Of a stretch of DNA of 64,000 nucleotides, positions 9,852 to 29,684 are shown piece by piece. A program made the position numbers and the translations under genes. The number at the start of each line of letters is the position of its first letter. Position 1 is the stretch's first letter. Source of the stretch: Pyrrhoderma lamaoense. Taxonomy: Eukaryota > Basidiomycota > Agaricomycetes > Hymenochaetales > Hymenochaetaceae. The notes below the pieces were generated by a model. It did not search any database and had not been told where the DNA came from. It worked only from the letters and a program-made list of their open reading frames with translations. Where the stretch lies: the NCBI GenBank assembly GCA_002794735.1, contig NBAZ01000002.1:1550001-1614000 (forward strand). The letters run 5' to 3'.

Positions 9852-9856
9852 CACAG

Positions 9857-10033
9857 TACCAAGTCCATTGGAAAGGATACTCTCATGATCATGACTAATG
9901 GGTGAAAATAGATGACTTGGCTAACTCAGTGGAGTTAGTAGCCAAATACCATCAGCTGCACAAAAAGGCACGCAGATGGAATGGACTAGATGATTGGTTA
10001 AAGAAGAATCTCGATCCAAATGACTCAGAGTAA
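9857..10033 (+). pseudogene. Decayed chromovirus pol, right part (rest of chromodomain)
   Basis: Frame continues exactly from 3015 once the inserted element and one CACAG copy are removed: the codon CAG at 3013-3015 is followed by TAC at 9857. The fragment encodes the second half of a chromodomain (QVHWKGYSHDHD, stop at 9896-9898, then WVKIDDLANSVELVAKYHQL) and ends at TAA 10031-10033. It is the strongest proof that the younger element landed inside the older element's chromodomain. Confidence 0.9.
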
Positions 10034-10076
10034 ACATGAGTCATAACACAGCCCGAACCAGGGGCACCTCTCCTTA

Positions 10077-10337
10077 AACTATTTGTGCCACAGCGCTCAT
10101 AGATAAGGACTTTTATTCGGTCAGGGACCAGCTTTCCCTTATACTGAAACATGAAGTTGAACGGAATAACTTCTTACTCTGGTGGAGTGTGGCAACACAC
10201 TCTAGGAGTTACTATATGAATAGAACTCTAACAGAAAACCAATTTGGGATAGTAAGGGCCCCAAATTATGGACATATATAAAAGGCAATCACGGCATTCA
10301 ACTAAGGACAACCTTTTTTCTACAGCTCCCTTATCTC
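10077..10337 (+). other. Non-coding stretch with a TATA box
   Basis: This is probably the 3' end (LTR) of the older element, but no pairing LTR is in the window. It contains a TATA-like TATATAAAA at 10275-10283 and a perfect hairpin at 10185-10202 (7-bp stem, GCAA loop). Nothing else is recognised. Confidence 0.35.
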
Positions 10338-10948
10338 ATGCCCTCTGCAGATATGGAAGCACTAGCTTTTCACAATATAGACAATTGTAATGACAACTCC
10401 GACGACAAGGACATTCTTGTCACTTACTCCAGATGCACAATACCTTCTGGTGAAGATCTCCTCTCCAACCACGCCAGGCCTCAGCTTGCACCTGGAGATA
10501 ACAATTCCCCTACTAGTGATCCAACAATTAATAGACCAGCCCCTAGCAGTCATACACCTCTCTCGAGATGGCATGACATCATATCCAACATTCCCCTTTG
10601 GAACTCAAGACCTGCAACAACCCACAAGTCAATCACCTCTTGTAGGAAACATTTAGTGGACAACACTCAGCTACACACCACATTGAAGCAATGCATAAGC
10701 TATAAGTATTTTGTGCTTTTATAGCCTGTACTGAAAACCATAACAACAATGTGGTTATTGTCTACTGGAGAACAATGAAACTGGACACACATGACTAATC
10801 AACAGTTACGTGCCCTCTTGTATTTCAAGGAGTACCTCTCTATCCCAGAGCAAATTAATAGAATAGGATTGGAACAAACTGGCTCACCATAGGACAATTT
10901 AATTCAACTCTCTGGAATGTTCTTTCACTATAACGAATGGTATGAAAT

Positions 10949-12718
10949 TGTTACGGGATTGGAGGTTTGAAGATTCGTGAATCATCGGCTAGGTTGGAGA
11001 TCAAACACAAACCAAATATAGGAAGCTGCAAATCCTGCCTATTACGAACAATAGCAAACTCAGCCATGTCACACAGGGAAGTCCTCTCTCAAGATGAAGA
11101 AAGGCCTGTAGTGTTTGAACGACTACATGCGCAGCCAGCAGAGCCATTGCTGGATCAAGTCCGTGGTTGGATAGAATCGCGGCAAAGGTCGGAAACTAGG
11201 GCCTTACCAAATCCTACAGGAGACATAGGTGTTCGTATAGCAGTACATGAAGCAGAACGAACTAGCGAATCTCAAGTACACAGTCAGGTGGAACGAGTCC
11301 CCTGGTACCAGACCAGGGTAGGGTGTATTAATTGCAAGAAGACTTATTCGTTACAATTGGACCTCTACAGGATCACTTGGACAACTCTCTTCGAGATGGG
11401 AGTGGATGCTACCGAGTTTACAGTACAGGTACAGAAGTACTGGACAGACAATTCTATTCGAGAATTCCCTCATTGGGAACAAGATGTATGGACCTTTCAC
11501 TACATTACATTCTTGGAGATAAGAAGGAAGGAAAAGGTCTGGAGTCAAGTCAGGATTGTTGTCTTAACGAATATGGAGCATACTGGACACCAGCACGAAG
11601 AACAGTGCAGCAGTAATGTGGTTCACTATCAAGTGATACCAAAGGATCCCCCAGAATGAGGAATACTATTACTCCGTCAGCTACCAAGGAAAGTCTATGA
11701 TCATCTCAAGTTAATCGATGTGCCTGAATACATATGATGGGGATATCACCAATACTTCAATGCCAAACAACGTGTGGCCTGCTGGGTCGGCATGGACCAT
11801 TCAGGGTCTTTGTGGAGTGAACGCACAACACGCTTCAGCCACAATTGGAGTTATCTAGGGTTTAGGGCAGTGGACCCTAACTCAGGGTCAGGAGATTGGG
11901 AATCTCTCTAGATCAGATCTAAGGGTCTCAGGGTCTCAGGGAGTAATGCGATCGTATGGACTGCGGAGCAGGGATGTTAAGGGTTCAGACATGTGTGGGA
12001 TACACAGGGTCTTCAGGGACTTGTGGAGCAAGTGCCCTTAAGGTTATGATTAGGATAAAGGAATACCCATAGCATAATGAGTGTTGATGAAGGCTATAAA
12101 AGCAGGACTTTTGGACATCATAGAGTAGATTGTTCAGACTCACTTATAGCCAATAACTGGTGGTAACAACCAACAACTGTTGGTAAAAAGCCATCATCTG
12201 GTAATAAGTTCTTAACTACACTTGAAGTACAATACCTACGCTTAGTCAAGATTGTCGTTAGCTGGCAAAGGTGTTGTTTTAAGGGTATCTGTATTGTGGT
12301 AGAACATCTAGCTTTCTCTAACATTGTTACTTGTTCTCTATCGCTGTACAGTGAGGAGACTACTTCTATACTCTCCAAGAAGGACCACATTATCGTACTA
12401 CGAGTTATTGCATCGGCATCGTTTAGGTTGAATCAATACCTTGGTCGACACCTCGTGTGATTACCTCTTTGTCACAATCTACTTGTAGTGTCCTCGGCAT
12501 TTGGCACGATGACTTCAAGACCCCCTACCTTGAAGAAGCACCAACTGCTCGTTAGCTTTAACCGGACTAGGTGTCTATTTAGTCTGATCAACTACTCAGC
12601 ACACTGCTAGCCCACCCCGTTTGGTGAAAGGATTAGAGTTGCTTTATCTGGGTTATCGAACCTCTATTACTAAGGTTGTAGATTGCGCTGATCCCTTAGT
12701 TTTAAGGAAACCGTAACA
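10949..12718 (+). mobile_element. LTR-like insertion (1770 bp) with target duplication GAAAT
   Basis: Bounded by the 8-bp inverted ends TGTTACGG and CCGTAACA and flanked by identical GAAAT at 10944-10948 and 12719-12723. Its first ~50 bases match the 5' end of the LTR at 1064-1011 on the opposite strand; the rest does not. A TATA box (CTATAAAAG) lies near 12094, and there is no internal second LTR. This is best read as an unusually long solo LTR, or a small non-autonomous unit, of the same superfamily. It contains an ORF in its putative U3 and short reiterated AGGGTCTC units near 11927-11941. Confidence 0.75.
11066..11659 (+). CDS. Uncharacterised ORF inside the long LTR
   Basis: Open for 198 codons from the ATG at 11066 (the frame is open back to at least 10967 without an ATG) to the stop at 11657-11659. 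The product is mixed charged and hydrophilic, with a CxxC-like pair (GCINCKK) and several tryptophans in the second half. No domain is recognised. It lies wholly within the U3-like part of the insertion, upstream of its TATA box. It could be an accessory LTR-encoded gene, a captured fragment or a chance ORF. Confidence 0.3.
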   Translation: MSHREVLSQDEERPVVFERLHAQPAEPLLDQVRGWIESRQRSETRALPNPTGDIGVRIAVHEAERTSESQVHSQVERVPWYQTRVGCINCKKTYSLQLDLYRITWTTLFEMGVDATEFTVQVQKYWTDNSIREFPHWEQDVWTFHYITFLEIRRKEKVWSQVRIVVLTNMEHTGHQHEEQCSSNVVHYQVIPKDPPE

Positions 12719-12976
12719 GAAATCTACTCTGTTATGTGCAAAGAAGTCAAAAGGACTCTTATGGTCAGAGAATCCACTTACCCTGCATTCCCATCACCAT
12801 GGGAAATCTCCAACCTCAAAAAGAATAAGACTCACCTAAGCACTGTCTTATTAAATTCTGATCTTAAGTCATGTATGGATGAAATCTACTTGAACTTGAG
12901 GTTGATCAAGGAACTTTTGCCCCAACAACTCCCACCTACTCTGATATCTCCCAATAAAGAAACTCCTTTTATTTAA

Positions 12977-13351
12977 GTCCTATTTGACCCTTGGAATATA
13001 TTCAGTTCTATTATATGGAACTTAACAAATATTCTCTTTTTTTCTCTTGTTGACAAATCTTATAATTAATTTGTGAATTTTCAGACTTTTAATTCTATAA
13101 CAATTATTTAATATATACTGCTAGGTCAACAAACTTTTTTTTTTTAAAAAAAATAAAAGTTTTTTTATTTGAAACATCACCTTTTCATCACTAAAACTGT
13201 AAATCATATTGGTTTTTTAGTTTAAAAAAATCATAATAAAATGAGTCAATATATTTTAATTTAGTTTAAAAGCACTGTAAGTCTAATATACTATATTATA
13301 ACATATTTATTATGTATTGTTTTAATTATTATTATTACATATATATATAAA
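12977..13351. other. AT-rich low-complexity spacer
   Basis: Long A and T runs (for example near 13132-13160) and TATATA tracts, with no ORF. This marks the boundary between the retroelement block and the host genes, and probably contains the helicase terminator. Confidence 0.6.
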
Positions 13352-15751
<2,400 letters not shown>

Positions 15752-15950
15752 TATGATTATACTATTTCTTGGTTTCTTCACTAAGATAATAATTACTATT
15801 AAAGTTAAGTTACACATATGTCACGCATACGCATCACAGAACTACGTGACAGTGACTGAGGTCGGGCCGACTGTGTGCTTTTTTCGGACCGAATGTGTGT
15901 TTAGAGTCACTGAGAGCATATTTGTCGAGACAACTACTAGAACGGCGACG

Positions 15951-17313
15951 ATGGACGTCGCTAGCAGCTTCGATCCAACTCAACACACTCACAGGAGATG
16001 TACGCTAACGTCTCAGATCTCCATCCAAGTAAATAGCTGTAATCTAACGCAAATTCAATAGTTAATCCACTTACGGAGGAGTACGTCCTAGTCTCTCCTC
16101 ATCGAGCTCAACGACCATGGCTCGGCCAAGTCGAACCTCCTCAACCTCCCTCTTTACCCGAGTACGATCCATCATGCTATCTTTGCCCAACAAACAGACG
16201 CACCTCTGGGGTCATCAATGATGCTTACACCAATACGTATACCTTCCCAAATGATTTTGCCGCTTTAGCTTCTACTCCAATCCCAGCTATCCCTAGTCCC
16301 CCCCATCCTCTACTTTCGGCTAAGGCAGCTCATGGCTACTGTGACGTAGTTGTATTTCACCCTCGTCATGACCTCACTCTCGCGCGCATGAAAGTACCTG
16401 ATATAGATCTGGTCATCAGAGAATGGAAACGCATATATTCAGAGCGCAGTTTACAGGAAGGTATAAAATATGTTCAGATATTTGAGGTATGAGACCAAGA
16501 TCACATCATACCAATATTAGACTAAAAATAGCCTGTGGTAGAACAAAGGTTCAATCATGGGATGTTCAAATCCCCATCCTCATGGCCAAGTTTGGTCATT
16601 ATCTGACATACCTTCCATCCCTGCAAAGGAGCTAAACTCCATGTTGCGTTATGCAACAAAGTCAGAGACAGAGAGTGTTGCTCCTAGGGGCCCGCAAGAG
16701 AAGCCTTGTCTCCTCTGTGAATACGCACATTATGAAGCTACTAAATCTCTGGGAGAACGCATTGTCATTAAGAACTCGGACTGGATTGCCTTGGTCCCTT
16801 ACTGGGCCACTTGGCCATTTGAACTACTTCGTTCGTTGATCAGTTGTCAAACTCTGTCTGAATGTAACTGACTGGATAAGTGCAGTTCTTCCTTACCAAA
16901 GGCATATCGATTCGCTCCTTTCTATCACTAATGAGGAGCAAACGAGTCTTGCTGAAATAATCTCGGAGTTGACTATTCGTTATGATAACCTTTTCTCTTG
17001 CTCTTTTGCCTACTCAATGGGTATACATCAGGCTCCCATATCCCAGGAGGCAGCAAACATGAAAAAAGAGGAATTTTTAGATTATGCCCACTTACATTTT
17101 CACTTCTTCCCTCCCCTGTTGAGAAGTGCAAGTGTCCGCAAGTTCCTAGTAGGGTATGTATGGCATGACCTATACCTAGCAAGGTGCAGATATTGACTGT
17201 TTTCTAGGTTCGAACTTATGGCCGAAGCTCAAAGAGACCTTACGCCTGAGCAAGGTGCCGAAAGATTAAGGAATTGCTCCACTAGGCACTACACCGAAAC
17301 ATCTGACAAATAA
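15951..17313 (+). CDS. GAL7: Galactose-1-phosphate uridylyltransferase
   Basis: Leloir-pathway enzyme that swaps UDP between UDP-glucose and galactose-1-phosphate in the cytosol. Exon 1 (15951-15999) encodes MDVASSFDPTQHTHRR and splices at 16062 into FNPLTEEYVLVSPHRAQRP. Later exons carry CYLCP (zinc-binding region), the family block around GYCDVVVFHPRHD, the catalytic HPH (NPHPHGQVW, near 16567) and the C-terminal HFHFFPPLLRS with zinc/iron ligands. Introns are near 16490-16530, 16830-16885 and 17158-17210; the stop is at 17311. No GAL1 or GAL10 homolog is adjacent, so it is not part of a galactose cluster here. Confidence 0.93.
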
Positions 17314-17400
17314 ATCTCAAGCAACTCAATTACATAGATAAACAATGCTAGTACATGTGAATAAAGGTCTAAATTCTGAATGCGACACAACTGTATGTAT

Positions 17401-18502
17401 CTATTGAATTTTCTTTTTATGGGGTACTGTCCACCTCCCTGTCACTTGATTTGCTCGAAGTACAAGTAAATCCCAGAACATTTTCAATGAGTCAGTCACC
17501 AGGCGCAGTTTACTTTCTGGTACTTCAGTCCAGTTAATTGGGACTTCCGCCACTGGAATATGTTGCTGTTTAGCCAATAAAAGAACCTCTACATCGAATA
17601 TCCATCCACGTAGATGCTGGTAAGGGAAAAGGATCTGAGCTGCCTCTCTCGAAAATAGTTTAAAACCACATTGAGTATCACGGACATGTCCAACACCGAT
17701 TATACGAAGAGTCAGGTGCAATGCATACATAGCAATATTACGAAGGACTGAGCGCTATTGAAAAGTTACTTCATGAGCACACGTAACATTTATTAAGCTA
17801 CCATTCTTAAAGAATACCTTTACCACTGCCTCAGTCTTGACCAAATGTGCCCGACTTCCTATGACAACAACAGCGTCCACATTCTCGCCATTGATTCGAT
17901 CCATTTCCTTCCATAGAACTTCCAGATCTTCAAAACGACTAGCCCCATCGGCATCCACCATTAACAGTCGCCGCCCTCGGCCATACATCATCCCGTGCCT
18001 CACAGCACCGCCTTTCCCTAGATTCTTTTCCAATGATACAATTCGAATATCCCATGTCGAATACTTGCGAGCCAGCTCAAGAGCTTTCTCAGCCGTTCCA
18101 TCGGTTGACCCATCATCTACTATCAGAATCTCACAAGTACGTCTCTTGTACTGAGGTTTACTTAGATGCTTAATCGTGGAAGATAGCATGGAAGGGAGCC
18201 TAGGTACTTCATTGAAAGCAGGTATAATGATACTCAAATCTACCGAAGCATCAGAAGTCCTAATATCTTCTAAGTCCTCTGGGGATTCAGGATTCTTGAT
18301 AGAGCGATACCTCTTTTCTGAGTCTCGCGGAACTACTAGGGGAGGAGACAGGAAAACCAGGATGAAATATAGCTATCAATTATTTTAACCTTCGACCAGA
18401 CAGAGAAAAGCGATAGAAATGTTGGTAAATACGCACACCAGATAAAATTGTGGTTGCACCACAGACCACAAGTATTAATGGATTGGTTGAGATGGTCAAC
18501 AT
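17401..18502 (-). CDS. ALG5: Dolichyl-phosphate beta-glucosyltransferase
   Basis: Makes dolichyl-phosphate glucose at the ER for N-glycan assembly. The start at 18502 encodes a hydrophobic N-terminal membrane anchor that spans the first intron (donor after GGT, acceptor GATAG). The GT2 fold follows: SIIIPAFNEVPRLP, ILIVDDGSTDGTAEKA, KNLGKGGAVRHGM, and the DXD-type VDADGASRF. The second block, after an intron near 17750, has HVRDTQCGFKLFSREAA and RGWIFDVEVLLLA, both conserved in ALG5. It ends with a basic tail at TAG 17401. Tail to tail with GAL7, whose stop is 88 bp away. Confidence 0.93.
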
Positions 18503-19036
18503 GGAACTTGAAAATCTTAGCATACTAGAAAGTCGGTGCCTAAGGTTATATTGTTACACCTATAACTGAAGGAGACACGTCAGAGTAGTATCTAAGTATG
18601 ATGGTAACGGACTTAAAGCTTAAATTGTCTATTTCTTAGTCATGAGTGATTAAGTAATGTTCGCCACGTTCCCAATTAGATTCTGAATCTCCACCATATC
18701 AAGCCGAAGAAAAGGTAATAACAGAATCTCTTTCAACAATAGGTGGATGACAAAAGTGTCCGCTATCCAAATCTTGATTCTAATCTCATTCTAGATGGGC
18801 CAATTACAACATCTTGTCTTTCTTAAGACAGGCACATAATATTTGACTTCCATTTTCGAGACAAGAAGATTATCTATGTTGGTAAGACAAAAATATAATA
18901 CCCGACGCACTAGACTACAATTAAGGGTCAGATACAGACAGTGAACACTACTTTATACGATTATATATGCAACCTCCACATAATGCCAGACGTGTGGATC
19001 TGCTTGTGCTTATAAGTTAATTACAGTTTATAGGCC
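18503..19036. other. Intergenic, no gene seen
   Basis: About 530 bp between the ALG5 start and the end of the MscS gene. It must contain the ALG5 promoter; no ORF or repeat stands out. Confidence 0.6.
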
Positions 19037-21697
19037 TCAGTCATCGCTAAGACGAATAGTAGGTCCTAGACTGCCACCTGGTGCTCTATAATACCCATCT
19101 TGGTGATACCCAGCATTACCAAAAGAATCCTGAGACTGGCCGAAACTCTGCTGAGGAACTTGCAACGTATTACCACCATGAGACATTCCTTTTGGTAAAA
19201 GAACCGGCTGTATCGGCATTGTGTATGAGATATCCAGCTCTTCAAGGAGGACCTTGAGATGACGCATGAACAGTGTTCTACGAGCCCACCGGCCTCCCCA
19301 GTCCTGCCAGTTAGGGCGATCTGATAGATACTTAGAAATTGTAAAGAGTAGACTGAGATCTGAAAACTTACGCTCCATGGCGATAGTTAGCGTTAATGCA
19401 TTCTGATACTCCAACTTGTCAATATTGATAAGCACATTCGACCACTCTCTACTATTCTGAGAGACATAGGCCTTCATCCGAGTTTGGAGTGTTTCAATCA
19501 CTTCAAGAGGTGTATCATATGAAACTTGTATATCAGTAGACTCCCACCTTCAAAAGACTGGTTAGACCAGTACAGTACTCAGGTTGAAGTGAAACTTACA
19601 TTGAATTACTCCGTCTGAGATTGTGGACTAGTTTGGAATTAGCTAAAAGCGAATTGGGAGCAATAATTTCTTGTCCATCAACCCGGCGGAAAGTTGTAGA
19701 GAATAGACCAAATTCTCGCACAAACAATGGCTATGGCACATGAGGCTCAGTCGTATGTATATAAAGAAAGGAACGTACGTTGTCATCAATCAAGACTAAG
19801 TCGCCAACATCGAAAACATGTGTAGAGAAGATAAATACGAGCTGCACGACACTATATTCAGCTCGATGAAATCCTTAAATTCATATATACACTTACAGAT
19901 TCAAAAAGAGTTGCTGCAGAATTTCCAAAAATGAACGAAAAACCGAGAACGATGGTCGCCAAGGGGACAAGAGACTCAAGGGTATTGCTCTTGTTGAAAA
20001 TTAAGAGGCAGACAAAGATGATACCCATAAGGGCAATACAAACAAGAACAGCATCTAACTTGGCAACCGCACTGCTTACGTCCTACAAGTAAAGAAAACT
20101 TAAAAACCATCACCTGTTCTTCTCTAAGAAAAAGCGTACCTTAAGACTCGCTACTAACGCCTTCCTTTCTCTGTATATTCTTTGCACAGCTTCCCGCATT
20201 TCTTTCTTTGTAATGTCACCGTTGTTATCTTTGTCAAAAACGGCAAAAGCAGCGGTCTATGCACACTTAGATCCGTGTTCCATTTTTGATCCAGAATGTA
20301 CTCACCGCTTCAGCCGTTGACCGGAAGTAAGGATAGAAATCTAAAAAAGAGAAGATATGAAACTCAGAACTGTATGGACCAGAGTAAAACGAAATCTTGT
20401 TCACCTTCCACAATAAGATAATCACGAGGAGGGCTGACGTTGCTCAGTGTCGAGAAAAGTTGACGTGCAAGTCGTCGGGCAGAATGGAGTCCAGTGAGTT
20501 CGCCTCCTCTGTTGAACTTACTATCTTTTAGAGCTACTTGGCCGATTGCATCACCAAGTTGATCAACAATCATAGCAGCGACCGCCTTGCGCCTCCGCTT
20601 TTGGCCCAATCTACTTTGTTTTGAAGTATTTGCGGCAATCTCAGGTGTAGTTGCACCATCAATTCCTAATTCTTTATTTATCATATCCATTGATGCACTT
20701 TGAGATGCCGACCCTTTATGTCCTTTTTTCCTGTTGATAAGGTATGGGTGTTTTTTCGTGACTGCGGGCTGTGCATTCGATAAGCGATCCAATGCCTTCA
20801 AGGCTAACTTGTTTTCCGCCAGACGATCTGCAAGTGCTTTCTGATGGAACCTTATTGCGACAAAATGAAGAAAGAGTTTTTCTACTAAGAGTATCAAGCT
20901 CGCAGAAAATAAAGCCTTCCGAAGACGTTAGCTAAGAAACGGGGACACAGTGACTACATACGCACTTGCATAACTCTATTAATTATGATCCAGTAAGAAC
21001 CTGGTGGATGAAGTGCTGCGCGTAGAACAGAAAGAGCTATCCATGACCATGAAACATCCAAACAAAGTTTCAACCAACCTGACACAGCATAAACTAACTA
21101 TACAAGGGTAATCAGTATTCCGACCGTACAGGTGCAAGTCAAATTACTTACTTCAAGCTGTGTCTTTAAATTCTCAACTTGCCCGTGGAATAGAGTAACA
21201 ATAAAAATAATAAATCTTGGTAGCAAGTCAACGACGAGATATGTTACAGAACCTGCAGCCCAACTTATGGACAACCAGAGAGACCACATGTGAACATGTG
21301 GGCGCACAACACTACTGTGGAAACAGAATTCTACAACAAGAAGTGGCGTTATAAGAATTCCTGCACCAATGATGGCAACAAGGAAAGTACGAATAGGTCT
21401 AGCAAGCTTCATGAACATTCCATATATTTTACGACCGCGTCTTGTCTTCCGCATATTCTCTAGGTCCTTTGCTGCTTCTCCGTCATCCTCAGCCTCCCAG
21501 TCAAATTCATCAGATGTATTTGTTGCCGTATCAGACAAAGAATCATTCATGTTCATTTTAGATATATTGGCGCCAGAACTGCCATTTATTGGTTCCTCAG
21601 CTTTATGATCATTAGCATTCACTGGTGAAGCAGCTTTGGAGGAAAGAGAAGAAAGTTCCAATCCATCTGGCGTCTCGCTGGCCGCCTTTGCCGCCAT
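19037..21697 (-). CDS. MscS-family mechanosensitive channel with EF-hand (Msy1/Msy2 type)
   Basis: Fungal MscS homolog of the EF-hand-containing class, known in fission yeast to sit in the ER and act in osmotic calcium signalling. The chosen start (21697, MAAKAASETPDG) has a good context; a longer frame would need an ATG at 21793. The N-terminus is acidic, followed by several transmembrane segments (VAIIGAGILITPLLVVEF; SISWAAGSVTYLVV). A single EF-hand loop (DKDNNGDITKKEM, near 20240) precedes the MscS pore and beta-domain (FIFGNSAATLFES; VFDVGDLVLID; VDGQEIIAPNS). The tail is a long, Gln- and Gly-rich cytosolic segment ending at 19037. About seven introns. EF-hand calcium ligands are intact. 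Confidence 0.9.
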
Positions 21698-22098
21698 TAA
21701 GCTTGAAGTGATGGATGAGCTGGAGCAGAGCTGGTAGTGGGAAACGAGGTAACGAAGTAGAGCGAAGAAACTACATGTAGTTATATACTCCATTGCTCCA
21801 ATACCCCGAATATGTACTACGTAATATTACATAAGTCATCACAAGAAAAAAAATTCTCGGAGATAAATTTGATCCGCTACTGCTATCACTAGCTCGAGTA
21901 TCACATGTAACTCCTCCTCTTGAAATTCCTGGATATTGAACCTAAAGCTTAAATTAATGATGATATGAAATTTCCGAGAGAAAACTCTATAGTGCTGCGT
22001 CGAAACTGCAGGATTACACGTAAAATTATCGATATGCGCAACCCCGAACACAAAGATAGACGCAACACATATTTTTTAATCTAATTATTTTTAAGGAC
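21698..22098. other. Intergenic, no gene seen
   Basis: About 400 bp between the MscS start and the ABC transporter stop; presumed promoter and terminator. No convincing ORF. Confidence 0.55.
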
Positions 22099-28126
<6,028 letters not shown>

Positions 28127-28340
28127 AGCTACTGGCCACTGGAGAGTCTGGTTGTGCAAGCACCGAGCACGACAGAACGCCTTCGAATTGCGAGCTGTTT
28201 TAAAGCTTAAAAAGTTGGCGGGCGCTATTCCTTACTAAGTGACTGTTCTGCTCACTAACACAACAACTACTTTATACTACTCTATCATTACGCAATCACC
28301 GCGAAGGAGTATTCAAGGCATGACGTAATGCATACACCCT

Positions 28341-29479
28341 CTACTCGGGAGCTGCTAATGCAATCATATTGAAGTTCACACTGTCCGTCTCATTGATCAT
28401 ATTTTCCTTCACAAATTTGGCCACATCTCTCAGCAAATCGTTACAGGCTCCTCTGTCGATGGGTCCCACCCGGCGACCGTCCTATGAGTTAAGATTCTTA
28501 AATAAAGCATCTTGTGATTTTCGATTGGCACGCAAACACCTACCAATTCAATGAGACGCATTCCTTGTTCACCTTTGGCTTTCCCTGGTTCCACATCAGG
28601 TGCCTGTACAAAACAACTAAAATGATAATCTGTGTCAAGATTTTGTGGTACAGCACTTTGTCCAGACTGGGCTTCAGAAGCATGAATATCCGCGAACAAT
28701 GTGGTTGACTCAAGTAAATGAGCTCTTTCATCAGGATTCTTGTCTTTGATAGTTCATCAATATGACATTTGTCAGTAAACCAACAAAGATACTTTTTTAT
28801 GGTGTGTCACCTTTGCACTCGTCGATAAACTTCGCCAGAGCGCTCTCGGGAGCAATCGTTACAGGTGACTTCAATCAAGTTTTATAAGAGACTTGTCAGT
28901 ATCACAAGCATCAGTAGACATTGCGTACATTCATAAGAGCATGTAATAGTCCAATCGTTCCACAGGCGTTTGAAATCTACGTCGATAAGTGAAGTGCAGT
29001 TGAAGACCAAGGGTTAAAGTTCTTACAGTCTGTTTTATCCATATCACAGTTGCATCAACAAGAGGTGTCTTTCCATTTTTGACATCTTCGTCTTCAGCTT
29101 TTCGTTTTAGTTCGTATTCTTTGGTGATTGGAAATAACAATACGACTGCCTTCACTGGCTGTGGCACCATTGCGAGGAGCTTCGAGTCGTATAGTCAGAC
29201 ATGAGGTAATTTATGATTTTGGATCATAGATATCCCTGTACCTCTTCATCTAAGCCGTAGATATCTGTAAATGCATCCTGAGATAGAACTAGTCCGGCTT
29301 TACTTGACCACTATAAAAGACGCAAAGCTCAATGAATCACTAATGAAGAATGTTCATATAGCAAACGAACACTGTTTAGAACCTGTGATAGAAACGGACT
29401 TGATAAAACATTAACCTAGCTATAATACATAACGTACATCAGGATTACTTTCCAGAGGGATCCAGCGTGTGGCAGCCAT
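28341..29479 (-). CDS. Ubiquitin carboxyl-terminal hydrolase, UCHL3/YUH1 family (C12)
   Basis: Cysteine protease that releases small adducts from ubiquitin or Nedd8/Rub1. The start at 29479 gives MAATRWIPLESNPDV, as in UCHL3. Key segments are [30 protein letters not shown], the catalytic-cysteine block NACGTIGLLHALMN (about 28930-28970), the crossover-loop region with ASEAQSGQSAVPQ, the catalytic histidine in TDYHFSCFV, and the catalytic aspartate in ELDGRRVGPIDRG, ending FNMIALAAPE. All four active-site residues appear present. The length (about 240 residues) is normal for the family. Confidence 0.92.
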
Positions 29480-29684
29480 AATTAATTATTACAGTGAGTT
29501 TGATTGCTTGGGATGGCTATGGTAAAGTAGGTAAAGTCTACAAGTCTATATGTTTAAACAATGACGCGTGAGGACGTGACTAATGTTACATGCATATATT
29601 ACAGCTCGACGAAATTACTAAACTACTAAAATATACCGATAAATCCATGAATGTACATTTCCGAAGTTTAGTCCTTTTTCTCAT

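Larger units (their letters stand above)
9528..10076 (+). repeat. Right arm of the 549-bp inverted repeat
   Basis: Contains the PPT, the 3' LTR, the target duplication, the tail of the older element's pol and 43 bases beyond it. It is the source orientation of the palindrome. The outer end (…TCCTTA) matches TAAGGA at the pol end, giving a 7-bp microhomology (TAAGGAG) at the rearrangement junction. Confidence 0.93.
10338..12976 (+). pseudogene. Decayed ORF of unknown function split by an LTR insertion
   Basis: Frame 3 can be read from an ATG at 10338 through 10948, then, skipping 10949-12718 and one GAAAT copy, straight on from 12724 to the TAA at 12974. The coding continuity across the insertion (codon AT|C) supports a real former ORF of roughly 290 codons. 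It is broken by in-frame stops at 10722 and about 10773, and one more near 10890. I recognise no domain. It may be a fragment of a transposon gene, possibly of the older element, or a dead host gene. A TATA-like box lies 55 bp upstream. Confidence 0.45.

Noticed and set aside
9952..10152. 66-codon minus-strand ORF over the older pol tail
   Set aside because: It is antisense to the chromodomain remnant and its flank, and is repeated only because of the inverted duplication.
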